A stretch of 64,000 bases of DNA from Streptomyces sp. NBC_01478. Its GTDB lineage: Bacteria > Actinomycetota > Actinomycetes > Streptomycetales > Streptomycetaceae. The DNA lies in NCBI RefSeq assembly GCF_036227225.1, contig NZ_CP109444.1, forward strand, positions 8,785,501 to 8,849,500, given 5' to 3'. Shown one piece after another: positions 17,447 through 26,431 of this stretch (within the stretch, counting starts at the first letter, position 1; each line of letters begins with the position of its first letter). The notes beneath the pieces are model-generated. The model was not told the DNA's origin. It saw nothing but the letters and a program-made list of their open reading frames with translations, and ran no database searches. The position numbers and the translations under genes are program-made.

Positions 17447-20400
17447 TTGGCGGATCATCCGCGTCTCAGTGTTGTCGTTCCCTTTCAGGATGTTGAGACC
17501 TATCTCACGGAATGTCTGGAGTCGATCGCACGGCAGTCGTTCCGTGATTTCGAGGTGATTCTCGTCGACGACGGTTCCACCGACCGTTCGACGGCCATTG
17601 CCGCCGAGTTCTGTGCGGCGGACCCGCGTTTCCGGCTCATCCGCCAGGAGCCGCAGGGGCCGGGTCACGCCCGGAACACCGGTCTGCGGGCCATGCATCC
17701 GCGCGGCGAGTTCATCGCGTTCGTCGACGGTGACGACGTCATTCCCGAGTACGCCTACGAACTCCTCGTGCGCACGGTGGAGGAGTCCGGCTCGGACTTC
17801 GTCTCGGGCAACGTGCAGATGATGAACTCCACCAAGAAGTGGCAGTCGCCGCTCCACAAGACCCCGATGCAGAAGAGCCGGCGCGGCACCCACATCACCC
17901 GGTTCGAGGCGCTCATCTACGACCGCACCGTCTGGAACAAGCTGTTCCGGCGGTCCTTCTGGGACTACCACTTCATCGAGTTCCCCGAAGGCGTCCTCTA
18001 CGAGGACTCCTGGGTCAACATGTTCGCCCACTTCCGGGCCGCCAAGGTCGACGTCGTCACCGACATCGTCTACTTCTGGCGCCGTCGCGAGGGCGGCGCC
18101 GCCCCCTCGATCACCCAGCGCCACACCGAGCTGTCCAACCTGCGCGACCGCGTCGCCGCCGTCCAGTCGGTCAGCCGTTTCCTGGCCGAGCGACGCTCCC
18201 GGCTGTACGAGGAGAGCAAGCGCAAGTACGACCTCGCCTGCCTCAAGTCCGACCTGATGCTGCATCTGAAGGTGCTCCCGGACGCGGACGAGGAGTACCA
18301 GCAGGCCTTCATGGAGTGGGCCAACGCGTTCCTCGACGAGGCCGACGCCACCATCATCGACGAGCTGCCGGCGGAGGCCCGGGTCAAGTGGCTCCTGGTG
18401 CGCGACTGGCGGCTGCCCGAACTGCTGGAGGTCATCCGGTTCGAGCGGCGGGGCGGACCGATGCCCGTCCAGCGCCGGTTCCACCGCTACCTCAAGTACC
18501 CCTACCTCGGGGACCGGGAGGTGGGCATCGACAAGAAGGCCTACCGACTGGACAAGGAGTTCTCGCTGCACGGGTCGCTCGACGGCGCCCGCTGGAGCAC
18601 GAACGGCCATCTGCTGACCCTGAGCGGCTCGGCGTACGTCCGTTTCATCAACGTGCACAAGAAGCACATGTCGGTGAAGGCGATCGCCCTGCGCAACAAG
18701 AAGCAGGGGCGGATGGTGATCACCACGGCGAAGACCACCTACGCGCCGCAGGCCACCGAGCAGTCCAACCAGAATCGTTACTGCTACGACTGGGCCGGCT
18801 TCGAGTCCAGGATCGACACCACCCGTCTCAAGCGCCGCGGGCAGTGGGTCGAGGGCACCTGGGACGTCGCCGCCGGCGTGCTCAGCCGCGGCCTGTTCCG
18901 CTACCGGGGCATCGACCGCGGCGGCGCCGGATCCGCCGCCAACCCGCCGTACCGCTACGTCGACAAGAACACCCGGGTCCTGCCCGTGTTCCTCCAGGGC
19001 AAGCTCAAGCTACGCGTGGAGATCGTGCGCTCCCGGATCACCGGCCACCGGATCGACGGCGACCAACTGGAGCTGAACGGCGTCTATCTCGGGCCCAAGG
19101 TGCCCGAGTGGGGCAAGCTCCGGGTCACCAGCATGAGCGGGACCGGGGAGCACGACGCACGGGTCCACTTCCGGCCCGGCGGAGAGGGCTGGTGCTCGTT
19201 CACCGCCAGGGTCCCGCTGCGCGTCCTCATACCGGGACACCGGGTCGACGCCCAGGCCGGGGCGGACGTACCCGAGTCCTGGAACATGGGCAGCAACGGC
19301 TGGAAGACCACCTTCCATGTCGAGGGCCGGAAGATGACCATCTATCCGGTGGTCGCGGAGGAGACGCTCGACGGGCACTACCGCATGCCCTCCGCGCTGC
19401 AGACCCGCGAGGGCGACCGGGAGGTCGTCGTCCACCGCAACGGCTCCGGCTACCTCGTGCTCTTCGAGCGCGCGACCCTGCCCATGGCGAACGACTTCGT
19501 CTGGGGCGAGGACGGCTCCCTGCAGATCACCGGCCGCTATCTGGCCGCCGACCGGCTGACCGAGCGGGAGTACCGCGACGCCCACCTCGTGGTGCGCTCC
19601 CGGGCGCACGGCGCGGAACGCGAGGTCCCGCTCCGGTGGGACGGCAACGCCTTCCGCGCCGTCCTCTCGCCGGCCGCCATGCGGACCCTGGCCGGCGAGA
19701 TCCCGCTGGCCGCCGGGCGCTGGGACTTCTTCCTGCGCCGTCAGGACCTGTCGTCGGTGGCCCGCGAGGACCGGCTCGAAGACCTCATGGTGAAGATCGA
19801 GCAGTCCCTCGTCGAGGCCTTCCCGAAGGACTTCGAGGAGAACGAGCGCCGCTACGAACTCCAGGCCGAGGCCTACGACCGGCTCTCCCTCCTCGTGCAC
19901 TCCGCGATGCCGGACGACGCGCGCGGCCCGTACCGCCAGAAGCTGCTGCGCACCAAGGCCTACCCGGCCGCGCGGCGGAAGAAGGTACGCCCCGCGATCC
20001 TCTTCGACGCCTTCAAGGGCACCCAGTACTCCGACAGCCCCCGCGCCCTGCACGAGGAACTGGTGCGGCGGGGCGTCGACATCGAGCACCTCTTTGTCGT
20101 CCGCGACGACCAGGTCCAGGTCCCGCCGACCGCGACCCCCGTGCGCATGTGGTCGCCGCAGTGGTACGAGGCGCTGGCCACCAGCCGGTACGTCGTCGCC
20201 AACAACCACCTGCCCGACTGGTTCCAGAAGCGTGACGGCCAGGTCGTCGTACAGACCTGGCACGGCACCCCGCTGAAGAAGATCGGCCACGACATCGAGG
20301 CCATCCACTTCGCGGACCAGCGCTACCTGGAGCGGGTCGAGAAGGAGGTGCAGAACTGGGACATGCTGGTCTCGCCCAACAGCTTCTCCACCCCGATCCT

Positions 20401-21406
20401 CAAGCGTGCCTTCGGATTCCCGGGCGAGATGGTGGAGTCGGGATACCCGCGCAACGACATCCTGCGCAGACCCGACACGGAACAGCAGGAACAGGAGATC
20501 CGCCGGCGCATCGGCCTGCCCGACGGCAAGCGGGTCGTGATGTACGCGCCGACCTGGCGCGACGACCAGTACTACGCGCCCGGCAAGTACAAGCTGGACT
20601 TCCGGGTCGACCTCGCGGACGCCCGGGCCAGGCTGGCCGCCGACCATGTGCTCCTGGTCCGCCGCCACCCCAACGTGGTCGACCCGGTGCCGGGCGCCGG
20701 CGACGGCTTCGTCTTCGACGTCTCGGACTACCCGGACATGGCCGATCTGTCCCTGATCACCGACGTGATGATCACGGACTACTCGTCCCTGATGTTCGAC
20801 TACGTCAACACCGGGCGCCCGATCCTGTTCTTCACCTACGACCTGGACCACTACCGGGACACGCTGCGCGGCTTCTACTTCGACTTCGAACGCAGTGCGC
20901 CCGGCCCCCTGGTGTACTCCTCCGAGGACCTGGTGACCGCCATCCGGGGAATCGACGGGATCCAGGACGCCTACGCCGAGCGGTACCGCTGGTTCCAGCG
21001 GGAGTTCTGCGACCTCGACGACGGCCATGCCTCGGCACGGCTCGCGGACCGGATGCTGGTCGCCGGCGGCGATCTCGCCCCGGAGGAGGCACGGGCGCCG
21101 GCCGTCGGCACCGTCGACACGAGTCACCAGGGGCGCCCCCTCACGCCGATCTCCTGGAACGCCCAGCACTGGTTCACCCCGCAGCGACACCCGGCGCAGC
21201 CCGCGGCCGCCGCCCCCCGGTCCGTGAACGCGCTGCCCGCGCAGCCGATGCCGGCCGACACCCGGGTTCCCTCCGGCACGGCGAACGGGCCGCAGCGGCA
21301 GACGGTGCGGCCGCAGCAGTCGGCCGCGCCGGCGGACGGATCGCAGGATCGTTTCCATGACGAGCCGTCACCCCCGGGAAGGATCGTCGAGGGCGTGGTC
21401 GTATGA
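17447..21406 (+). CDS. GT2 glycosyltransferase / CDP-glycerol transferase fusion
   Basis: This 1319-residue bifunctional protein begins with a GT-A family 2 domain (about residues 5-230): LSVVVPFQDVETYLTECLES, VILVDDGSTDRS and the metal-binding FVDGDDVI (D94-D97). A long beta-rich middle region follows. The TagF-like CDP-glycerol glycerophosphotransferase domain (about 848-1205) has ILFDAFKGTQYSDSP, VVVQTWHGTPLKKIGHD, MYAPTWRDDQYY and ITDYSSLMFDY. The last ~110 residues are Pro/Ala-rich. The enzyme probably builds a teichoic-acid-like wall polymer on the inner face of the membrane. The start is TTG 17447, with TAGGAG six bases upstream. It is divergent from an LCP ligase. Confidence 0.85.
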   Translation: MADHPRLSVVVPFQDVETYLTECLESIARQSFRDFEVILVDDGSTDRSTAIAAEFCAADPRFRLIRQEPQGPGHARNTGLRAMHPRGEFIAFVDGDDVIPEYAYELLVRTVEESGSDFVSGNVQMMNSTKKWQSPLHKTPMQKSRRGTHITRFEALIYDRTVWNKLFRRSFWDYHFIEFPEGVLYEDSWVNMFAHFRAAKVDVVTDIVYFWRRREGGAAPSITQRHTELSNLRDRVAAVQSVSRFLAERRSRLYEESKRKYDLACLKSDLMLHLKVLPDADEEYQQAFMEWANAFLDEADATIIDELPAEARVKWLLVRDWRLPELLEVIRFERRGGPMPVQRRFHRYLKYPYLGDREVGIDKKAYRLDKEFSLHGSLDGARWSTNGHLLTLSGSAYVRFINVHKKHMSVKAIALRNKKQGRMVITTAKTTYAPQATEQSNQNRYCYDWAGFESRIDTTRLKRRGQWVEGTWDVAAGVLSRGLFRYRGIDRGGAGSAANPPYRYVDKNTRVLPVFLQGKLKLRVEIVRSRITGHRIDGDQLELNGVYLGPKVPEWGKLRVTSMSGTGEHDARVHFRPGGEGWCSFTARVPLRVLIPGHRVDAQAGADVPESWNMGSNGWKTTFHVEGRKMTIYPVVAEETLDGHYRMPSALQTREGDREVVVHRNGSGYLVLFERATLPMANDFVWGEDGSLQITGRYLAADRLTEREYRDAHLVVRSRAHGAEREVPLRWDGNAFRAVLSPAAMRTLAGEIPLAAGRWDFFLRRQDLSSVAREDRLEDLMVKIEQSLVEAFPKDFEENERRYELQAEAYDRLSLLVHSAMPDDARGPYRQKLLRTKAYPAARRKKVRPAILFDAFKGTQYSDSPRALHEELVRRGVDIEHLFVVRDDQVQVPPTATPVRMWSPQWYEALATSRYVVANNHLPDWFQKRDGQVVVQTWHGTPLKKIGHDIEAIHFADQRYLERVEKEVQNWDMLVSPNSFSTPILKRAFGFPGEMVESGYPRNDILRRPDTEQQEQEIRRRIGLPDGKRVVMYAPTWRDDQYYAPGKYKLDFRVDLADARARLAADHVLLVRRHPNVVDPVPGAGDGFVFDVSDYPDMADLSLITDVMITDYSSLMFDYVNTGRPILFFTYDLDHYRDTLRGFYFDFERSAPGPLVYSSEDLVTAIRGIDGIQDAYAERYRWFQREFCDLDDGHASARLADRMLVAGGDLAPEEARAPAVGTVDTSHQGRPLTPISWNAQHWFTPQRHPAQPAAAAPRSVNALPAQPMPADTRVPSGTANGPQRQTVRPQQSAAPADGSQDRFHDEPSPPGRIVEGVVV

Positions 21407-21453
21407 CATCGAACGGTCACCGCACGCCATGACGAAGCCAGCGAACGGACCCT

Positions 21454-21481
21454 CGGCCCCCGACACCACCGTCGGGGGCCG
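21454..21481. terminator. Hairpin terminator between convergent genes
   Basis: A perfect 11-bp stem (CGGCCCCCGAC/GTCGGGGGCCG) with a six-base loop sits between the glycosyltransferase stop and the convergent EEP-family gene. Confidence 0.75.
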
Positions 21482-21494
21482 CCGGGAGTTGCGG

Positions 21495-22400
21495 TCAGCC
21501 CGTGCGCACCTTCAGGAGCAGGGCGAAATGGTCCGACCTGCCGGTGTCGCGCACCGTGCAGCCGGCCCTGGGCAACCCGGTGAAGAGGTAGTCGAACTTG
21601 TGGCCCGACACATGGGTCGCCCGGCCCGCCCGGGAGGAACCGGACGTCTGGTCGCACTCCGGGTGCGTGGTGTAGGGGCCGGCCGGCCACACCCAGGAGA
21701 AGGGGTTGCGGGACCCCGGCGGATTCACGTTCAGATCACCGCCGTACACCGTGCGCCGCGCGGCCCCCGCGCGGGCCAGCGCCTTCAACTGGTCGTCGCG
21801 GAACTCCCATTCGGGGTGTACGGCGTCGCTGTGCCGCGGGCTCAGATGGGCCGTGCACACCCGGAGGTCGTGCGCCGCGACCGTGGCGCACAGGATGCCG
21901 CGCCGCACCCCCGCGGTGGGCTGCTGCGCGGCCACGGTGGTGACGGCCGACAGACGATAGGCGGCGAGGATCGCGAAACCGGCGGTGCCCGCCCCGGGCG
22001 TCGCACAGCGGATCGGCGTCGTGTGCCCCGCCCGGTCGCGCTCGGAGTACGCGTGGAACGCCGTGTGCCAGGACCCGCCGAGTTCCCGGCGCACCGACTC
22101 CAGCTCCGCGTCGCAGGTCTCCTGGAGAAAGACCACCCGGGCCCCGGCCCGGGTCGCGAGGTGGCTGAGCTGCGTCCGCTTCTCCGCCCAACTGCCGGTC
22201 GGGGCACAGCCCCACTGCCGGACCCCGCACATGTTCCAGGTCGCCACGGTCAGCGTCCGGGACGACGCGTAGGAGCGGGTGGGGCCGTACGACTGGACCG
22301 CGGTCACCACGGTGGCGAGTCCGAGCAGGGCCGCCGCGGCGACGGCGAGCCTGCGCCAGGGGATGCCCATGTGCCCGGACGGGGAGGGAGCGGGATGCAT
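21495..22400 (-). CDS. Exported endonuclease/exonuclease/phosphatase-fold protein
   Basis: This ~301-residue protein belongs to the EEP (DNase I/sphingomyelinase) superfamily. Active-site motifs are present: VATWNMCG (Asn), VVFLQETCD (metal-binding Glu), VYGGDLNVNPPG (Asp/Asn) and the final SDHFALLLKV (Asp-His pair). An N-terminal segment LAVAAAALLGLATVV acts as signal anchor, so it works outside the cell. Four Cys pairs are typical of a secreted enzyme. It could cleave nucleic acid or a phospho-ester such as a phospholipid; sequence does not decide. ATG 22400 is a choice among 22421, 22400 and 22370, none with a clear ribosome-binding site. Confidence 0.75.
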   Translation of the reverse strand: MHPAPSPSGHMGIPWRRLAVAAAALLGLATVVTAVQSYGPTRSYASSRTLTVATWNMCGVRQWGCAPTGSWAEKRTQLSHLATRAGARVVFLQETCDAELESVRRELGGSWHTAFHAYSERDRAGHTTPIRCATPGAGTAGFAILAAYRLSAVTTVAAQQPTAGVRRGILCATVAAHDLRVCTAHLSPRHSDAVHPEWEFRDDQLKALARAGAARRTVYGGDLNVNPPGSRNPFSWVWPAGPYTTHPECDQTSGSSRAGRATHVSGHKFDYLFTGLPRAGCTVRDTGRSDHFALLLKVRTG

Positions 22401-22479
22401 CACGACATGATCGCTGATCATCCGACCGGACACCACATTTCCGGTGCCCCAGGAGCACCCGACGAGAGTGAAGCACGTC

Positions 22480-23943
22480 ATGGCTGAAGCAACTGCCAAG
22501 GGCCGCAAGGTGATCGGCGGGATCGACGCCTCGGGCAGCCACCCCGTCGAGTACCGGTTCACCCACGCGCGCAACGGCAACCGGCATCTGATGGTCGTCT
22601 TCGCCAACATCTACGCCCCGGACGACTACGGCTGGGCCACCGGCATCCTCGACACCCTGCGGTCCAACATCCTCTGGATCCGCGACCGGTTCGACGACGG
22701 GAACACCTACTACCTGTGCAGGGAGATGGACTTCGGGGTCGAGCAGTCCGTGATCGGACTCATCACCCGGGTGACGAAGTCCCTCGGACTGACCCCGAAC
22801 GACGTGACGCTGTGGGGCAGTTCGAAGGGCGGCAGCGCCGCGCTCTACTTCGGGCTCAGGTACGGCTTCCGCAACGTCGTCGCCAGCGTCCCGCAGTTGC
22901 GGATCGGCACCTTCGTGCGCGACGTCTATCCCGACACCGGCAGGAACATGCTCGGCGAGTCGATGGCCGACGACGACGTCCGGGTCCTCGACGCGGTCCT
23001 GCCCGACCTGCTCGCGGCGGGCGCGAGCCCCGAGACCAACCTTTACCTGGTCTCCTCGCCGCAGGACGAGCAGTACACCACCCAAGTGGAGCCGTTCCTC
23101 GGCCTGTTGCGGCGATACCCCAACTTCAACCTCATCTTCAGCGAGTCCCCGTTCATCACCGACCACGGCAAGGTCACCCAGCGCAACACGCCCCCGCTGC
23201 TGGGCATCGCCTACCTCCTCGTGGAGGGGATCGCGCCCCGCCTGGGACTCACCCGGCACGGCTACGAGGAACCCGACGCCGACATGTCGGGCATAGCGGA
23301 CTTCCTGGCGTCGACGGCCGTGGTGCAGGAGTCGTTCGCCCCGCCGGTCGTCACCGAGCCGCGCCCCCACGACCTGCTGTCCACGACCGACGTCCGCTTC
23401 GCCGGCCGGGCCCCGGGCGCGGTACGCGTCAGCATCTGGGAGAACGGCACGTACCTGGCGTCGGCACCGGTCGGCGCCGACGGAAGCTGGACCTGGCAGC
23501 GGGACCGGCCGTGGAGCGCGGGCGAGCACCAGGTGCGGCTCTTCGCCGTCGACGCCAGCGGCTACCAGTCCGAGCGCACGGAGGCGCGGTTCACCGCCTC
23601 CGAACACGTCACGGCGGCGCCGGCGGCAGCTCCGGCGGCCGTCGGGATTCTGCTGCCCCCGCTGGTGCACACACCCGAGCCCTACCAGCAACTCCTCGAT
23701 GTACAGGTCCGGTTGACCGGCGCCGCCAACGGCGCGACCCAGGTGGGCTTCCGGGAGAACGGGGTCTTCCTCGGCTCCTGCGGCCTCGCCCACGACGGCC
23801 GCTGGCTCTGGAACGCGGAGTGGCGCTGGACCGAAGGCCCGCACACCGTCGAGGTGTTCGTGGTGAACGCCGCCGGCGACGAGTCCCCGCCCGCCTCCGT
23901 CACCTTCGCGGTCATCCCGACCCCGGCCGCCCCCGCCCACTGA
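22480..23943 (+). CDS. Asp2/XcbB-like hydrolase-fold protein with Ig repeats, copy A
   Basis: This 487-residue protein has an alpha/beta-hydrolase-like core (about 1-285) with nucleophile elbow LWGSSKGGSAALYFG (Ser115) and the later NLYLVSSPQDEQY and FITDHGKV. It resembles, from memory, Asp2 of accessory Sec systems and XcbB/CpsF capsule proteins. Two Ig-like domains follow (about 290-375 and 400-480), each with a PGAVRVSIWENG- or GATQVGFRENG-type strand and a closing VDASGYQSERTEARF or VNAAGDES. No signal peptide is seen. It is probably an esterase or acetyltransferase for a surface glycan or glycoprotein; this is inference. The next gene is a close paralogue in the same operon. ATG 22480 is chosen; GTG 22468 is in frame. 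Confidence 0.65.
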   Translation: MAEATAKGRKVIGGIDASGSHPVEYRFTHARNGNRHLMVVFANIYAPDDYGWATGILDTLRSNILWIRDRFDDGNTYYLCREMDFGVEQSVIGLITRVTKSLGLTPNDVTLWGSSKGGSAALYFGLRYGFRNVVASVPQLRIGTFVRDVYPDTGRNMLGESMADDDVRVLDAVLPDLLAAGASPETNLYLVSSPQDEQYTTQVEPFLGLLRRYPNFNLIFSESPFITDHGKVTQRNTPPLLGIAYLLVEGIAPRLGLTRHGYEEPDADMSGIADFLASTAVVQESFAPPVVTEPRPHDLLSTTDVRFAGRAPGAVRVSIWENGTYLASAPVGADGSWTWQRDRPWSAGEHQVRLFAVDASGYQSERTEARFTASEHVTAAPAAAPAAVGILLPPLVHTPEPYQQLLDVQVRLTGAANGATQVGFRENGVFLGSCGLAHDGRWLWNAEWRWTEGPHTVEVFVVNAAGDESPPASVTFAVIPTPAAPAH

Positions 23944-23975
23944 ACCCCGACTCGACCCAGGAACGGATTCCGCCC

Positions 23976-25487
23976 ATGTCCCCAGCACCCGCGAACGGGA
24001 GGCACCTGCTCACCGGCATCGAAGCCGCGGGCGCGTTCCCCGTCGAGTACCGCTTCGCCCACGCCCAGAAGGGCAACCGGCACCTGGTCGTCGTCTTCGC
24101 CAACTTCTCCGCGCCCGGCGACTACGGCTGGTCCAACGGGGTGTTCGACAAGCTGCGCGCGAACATCCTCTGGATCCGGGACACCTTCGAGGGCAACCGG
24201 AGCTACTACCTGTGCAAGGGGATGGACTTCGGCCTGGAGCAGTCCGTCGTCACCCTCATCTCGAACGTGATGAAGTCCCTCGACCTCACCACGGAGTCGG
24301 TCACGCTGTGGGGCGGTTCCAAGGGCGGCAGCGCGGCCCTCTACTTCGGCCTGAAGTACGGCTTCAAGAACATCGTCGCCATCGCGCCCCAGTTCTCGAT
24401 CGGCACGTACGTGAAGAACGTGCACCCCGGTACCGCCCGGTTCATGCTCGGCGAGGGCGTGCCGGAGGAGAACGTGCGGATCGTCGACTCCCTCGTCCCC
24501 GACCTGGTCCGCTCCGGCGCCAACCGCGCGGCCAACGTCTACCTGGTCTCCTCGCGCCAGGACGACCAGTACCCGACCCAGATCGAGCCGTTCCTCGGGC
24601 TCTTCCAGCACTACGAGAACTTCAACTTCGTCTTCAGCGACTCCCCGCACATCGCGGACCACACCCAGATCGCGGGACGCAACGTCCCGATGCTGATGGG
24701 AATCGTCAACCTCCTGATCGACGGCATCGCCCCGCGGCTCGGCTTCGTGAGCAACGGATTCGAGGAGCCGGACCGCGACAGGTCCGCCATCGACTCCTAC
24801 CTGGCGGCCACGACCATGGTCCGGGGCGACGAGTTCCTGCCCCCGACCGTGACGGCACCCGCACCGGGCACGGAGATCCGCAGGGATGCCGTACGGCTCG
24901 CCGGCCACGCCCCGGGGGCGGTCAAGGTGATCGTCTGGGAGCACGGAAAGTACCTCGGACAGACCGACGTCGACGCCCGCGGCACCTGGTCCTGGGAACT
25001 CGGCAGAGCCTGGAGCAAGGGCGAGCACCCCGTGAAGGTCTACGGCGTGGACGCGGCGGGCTTCCAGTCCCGGCGCACCGAGATCCGCTTCACGGCGGTC
25101 GACTCGGGCGGAGCGGTCGCCGCCCCGCCCATGGACCGGGCCGCGATGATCTCGACGGTCGGGCCGAGCACCACCGCGCCGGTGGTGCTGGAGCCCGTGG
25201 CCCACGAGCAGGTGCCGTCCGCACGCGTCGTCTTCACCGGCTCGGCCGCCGCCTTCGCCCAGGTGGGTTTCCGGGAGAACGGAGTGCTGCTGGGCGGCAC
25301 CCCCGTGGCCCCGAACGGCGGGTGGTCGTGGGAAGCGGGATGGGAGTGGGGCGCGGGCGCGCATGTCGTCGACGTCTTCGCCGTCGACGCCTCCGGTACG
25401 GAGTCCCCGGTGACCAGGGTCCCCTTCATGGTCATGGCCGCCTCGGCCGGAGCGGCACCCGTGTCCTCCTACGGCGGAACCTACTGA
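23976..25487 (+). CDS. Asp2/XcbB-like hydrolase-fold protein with Ig repeats, copy B
   Basis: This 503-residue tandem paralogue of the previous gene keeps the same layout: a core with LWGGSKGGSAALYFGLKYG (nucleophile Ser115), VYLVSSRQDDQYPTQIEPF and SPHIADHTQIAGRN, then two Ig-like domains (about 290-375 and 410-490) ending GTESPVTRVPF. The core is nearly colinear with copy A, so the pair arose by duplication and then diverged. ATG 23976 lies 32 bases after copy A. No signal peptide is visible. The two copies may form a heterodimer or act on different substrates. Confidence 0.65.
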   Translation: MSPAPANGRHLLTGIEAAGAFPVEYRFAHAQKGNRHLVVVFANFSAPGDYGWSNGVFDKLRANILWIRDTFEGNRSYYLCKGMDFGLEQSVVTLISNVMKSLDLTTESVTLWGGSKGGSAALYFGLKYGFKNIVAIAPQFSIGTYVKNVHPGTARFMLGEGVPEENVRIVDSLVPDLVRSGANRAANVYLVSSRQDDQYPTQIEPFLGLFQHYENFNFVFSDSPHIADHTQIAGRNVPMLMGIVNLLIDGIAPRLGFVSNGFEEPDRDRSAIDSYLAATTMVRGDEFLPPTVTAPAPGTEIRRDAVRLAGHAPGAVKVIVWEHGKYLGQTDVDARGTWSWELGRAWSKGEHPVKVYGVDAAGFQSRRTEIRFTAVDSGGAVAAPPMDRAAMISTVGPSTTAPVVLEPVAHEQVPSARVVFTGSAAAFAQVGFRENGVLLGGTPVAPNGGWSWEAGWEWGAGAHVVDVFAVDASGTESPVTRVPFMVMAASAGAAPVSSYGGTY

Positions 25488-25529
25488 GGACCGGGCAACC
25501 GGCCCGCCCGCCGAAAGGTCGTACACCCC

Positions 25530-26216
25530 ATGACAGTCGGACGAAGAATCTTCCTCGGCGCCTTCACCGCGGGCGCCGTCACCGTCGCCGTCGCCCCGGA
25601 CGCGGCGGCCGACGGCGAGTACACCGAATACACCGCGCCCGCCCAGTTCTACGGCACCTCCACGACCGCCCACACGGTGACGATCAACCACAAGGCCACC
25701 TCCGGGTCGGCGGTGGCGCTCAACGTGACCTCGGACAACCCCGAGACCTCGGCGATGTATCTGACCGGCGTCGAGAGCGGCCGCGGCACGCTGAAGATCG
25801 CCCATGTGGGATACGCCGACGGCTCGGACGCGAACGCCTCCGCCCTGTCCATCGACCTCCAGACGTCGGGCACGGCCTCCCAGGGCATCTATCTGACCGC
25901 CACCAACGGCGCGACCAAGGGCGCCCTGCTCGTCCTGCGCAACAACGACGGCCTCGACGACCTCGTCGTCAAGGGCACCGGCCGGATCGGCGTCGGCATC
26001 GACCGCGGCGCCACGCCCCAGTCCCAACTCCACGTGGTCCAGCGGGGCGGAGCCGCGTCGGCCATCCTCGCCGAGGGCGCGGTACGCCTCGCCGACGTCA
26101 CGACGGAACCGACCAACGCGCCCGCCGCGGCCGGCGGCGGCTCCCTCTACGCCCGCGACGGCAAGCTGTTCTGGAAGGGCTCCGCCGGTACGGTCACCCA
26201 ACTGGCCTCCGCGTAA
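25530..26216 (+). CDS. Tat-exported tail-fibre-like beta protein
   Basis: This 228-residue protein starts with a Tat-type signal (GRRIFLGAFTAGAVTVAVAPDAAA) and matures near residue 28. The rest is a low-charge, Thr/Ala/Gly-rich series of beta strands, like trimeric beta-helix fibres. The C-terminus, SLYARDGKLFWKGSAGTVTQL, closely resembles the tips of phage tail fibres and minor tail proteins. ATG 25530 lies 42 bases after copy B. Together with the next small coiled-coil gene it looks like a phage tail-fibre module recruited to the cell surface. Confidence 0.6.
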   Translation: MTVGRRIFLGAFTAGAVTVAVAPDAAADGEYTEYTAPAQFYGTSTTAHTVTINHKATSGSAVALNVTSDNPETSAMYLTGVESGRGTLKIAHVGYADGSDANASALSIDLQTSGTASQGIYLTATNGATKGALLVLRNNDGLDDLVVKGTGRIGVGIDRGATPQSQLHVVQRGGAASAILAEGAVRLADVTTEPTNAPAAAGGGSLYARDGKLFWKGSAGTVTQLASA

Positions 26217-26228
26217 AGGGAATTCGCC

Positions 26229-26372
26229 ATGCAACTCACCCCCGACGAACTCGTCTCCGAGTTCCACGACGCCGTCATGGAGCTCTACTTCGCCCGCAAG
26301 CGCATCGCCCATCTGGAGGCGGAGAACGCCGAGTTGACGGCACGGCTCGCGGCGGCCGAAGCGGAGGCATGA
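26229..26372 (+). CDS. Small coiled-coil protein (47 aa)
   Basis: ATG 26229 follows the previous stop by 12 bases, with AAAGGGAA as ribosome-binding site. The 47 residues (MQLTPDELVSEFHDAVMEL..., ending ARLAAAEAEA) form one amphipathic helix with heptad leucines, hence a likely coiled coil. Small proteins of this type follow tail-fibre genes in actinophages. It ends directly at a strong terminator and is the last gene of the 22.5-26.4 kb operon. Confidence 0.75.
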   Translation: MQLTPDELVSEFHDAVMELYFARKRIAHLEAENAELTARLAAAEAEA

Positions 26373-26375
26373 GAA

Positions 26376-26405
26376 GAGGGCCTCCGCCCAAAGGCGGAGG
26401 CCCTC
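26376..26405. terminator. Hairpin terminator, convergent
   Basis: A perfect 13-bp stem (GAGGGCCTCCGCC and its complement) with a four-base CAAA loop starts three bases after the coiled-coil gene and also serves the opposing beta-oxidation gene. Confidence 0.85.
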
Positions 26406-26431
26406 CCCAAGTCACGCCCGTACGACGGCGG

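Noticed and set aside
22480..25487. Accessory Sec (SecA2/Asp1-3) export system
   Set aside because: Only Asp2-like proteins are present; no SecA2, SecY2, Asp1 or Asp3 gene is nearby.
25530..26372. Remnant prophage
   Set aside because: Only the fibre-like and coiled-coil genes look phage-like; no integrase, capsid, terminase or attachment-site repeats are seen, and the fibre has a Tat signal.
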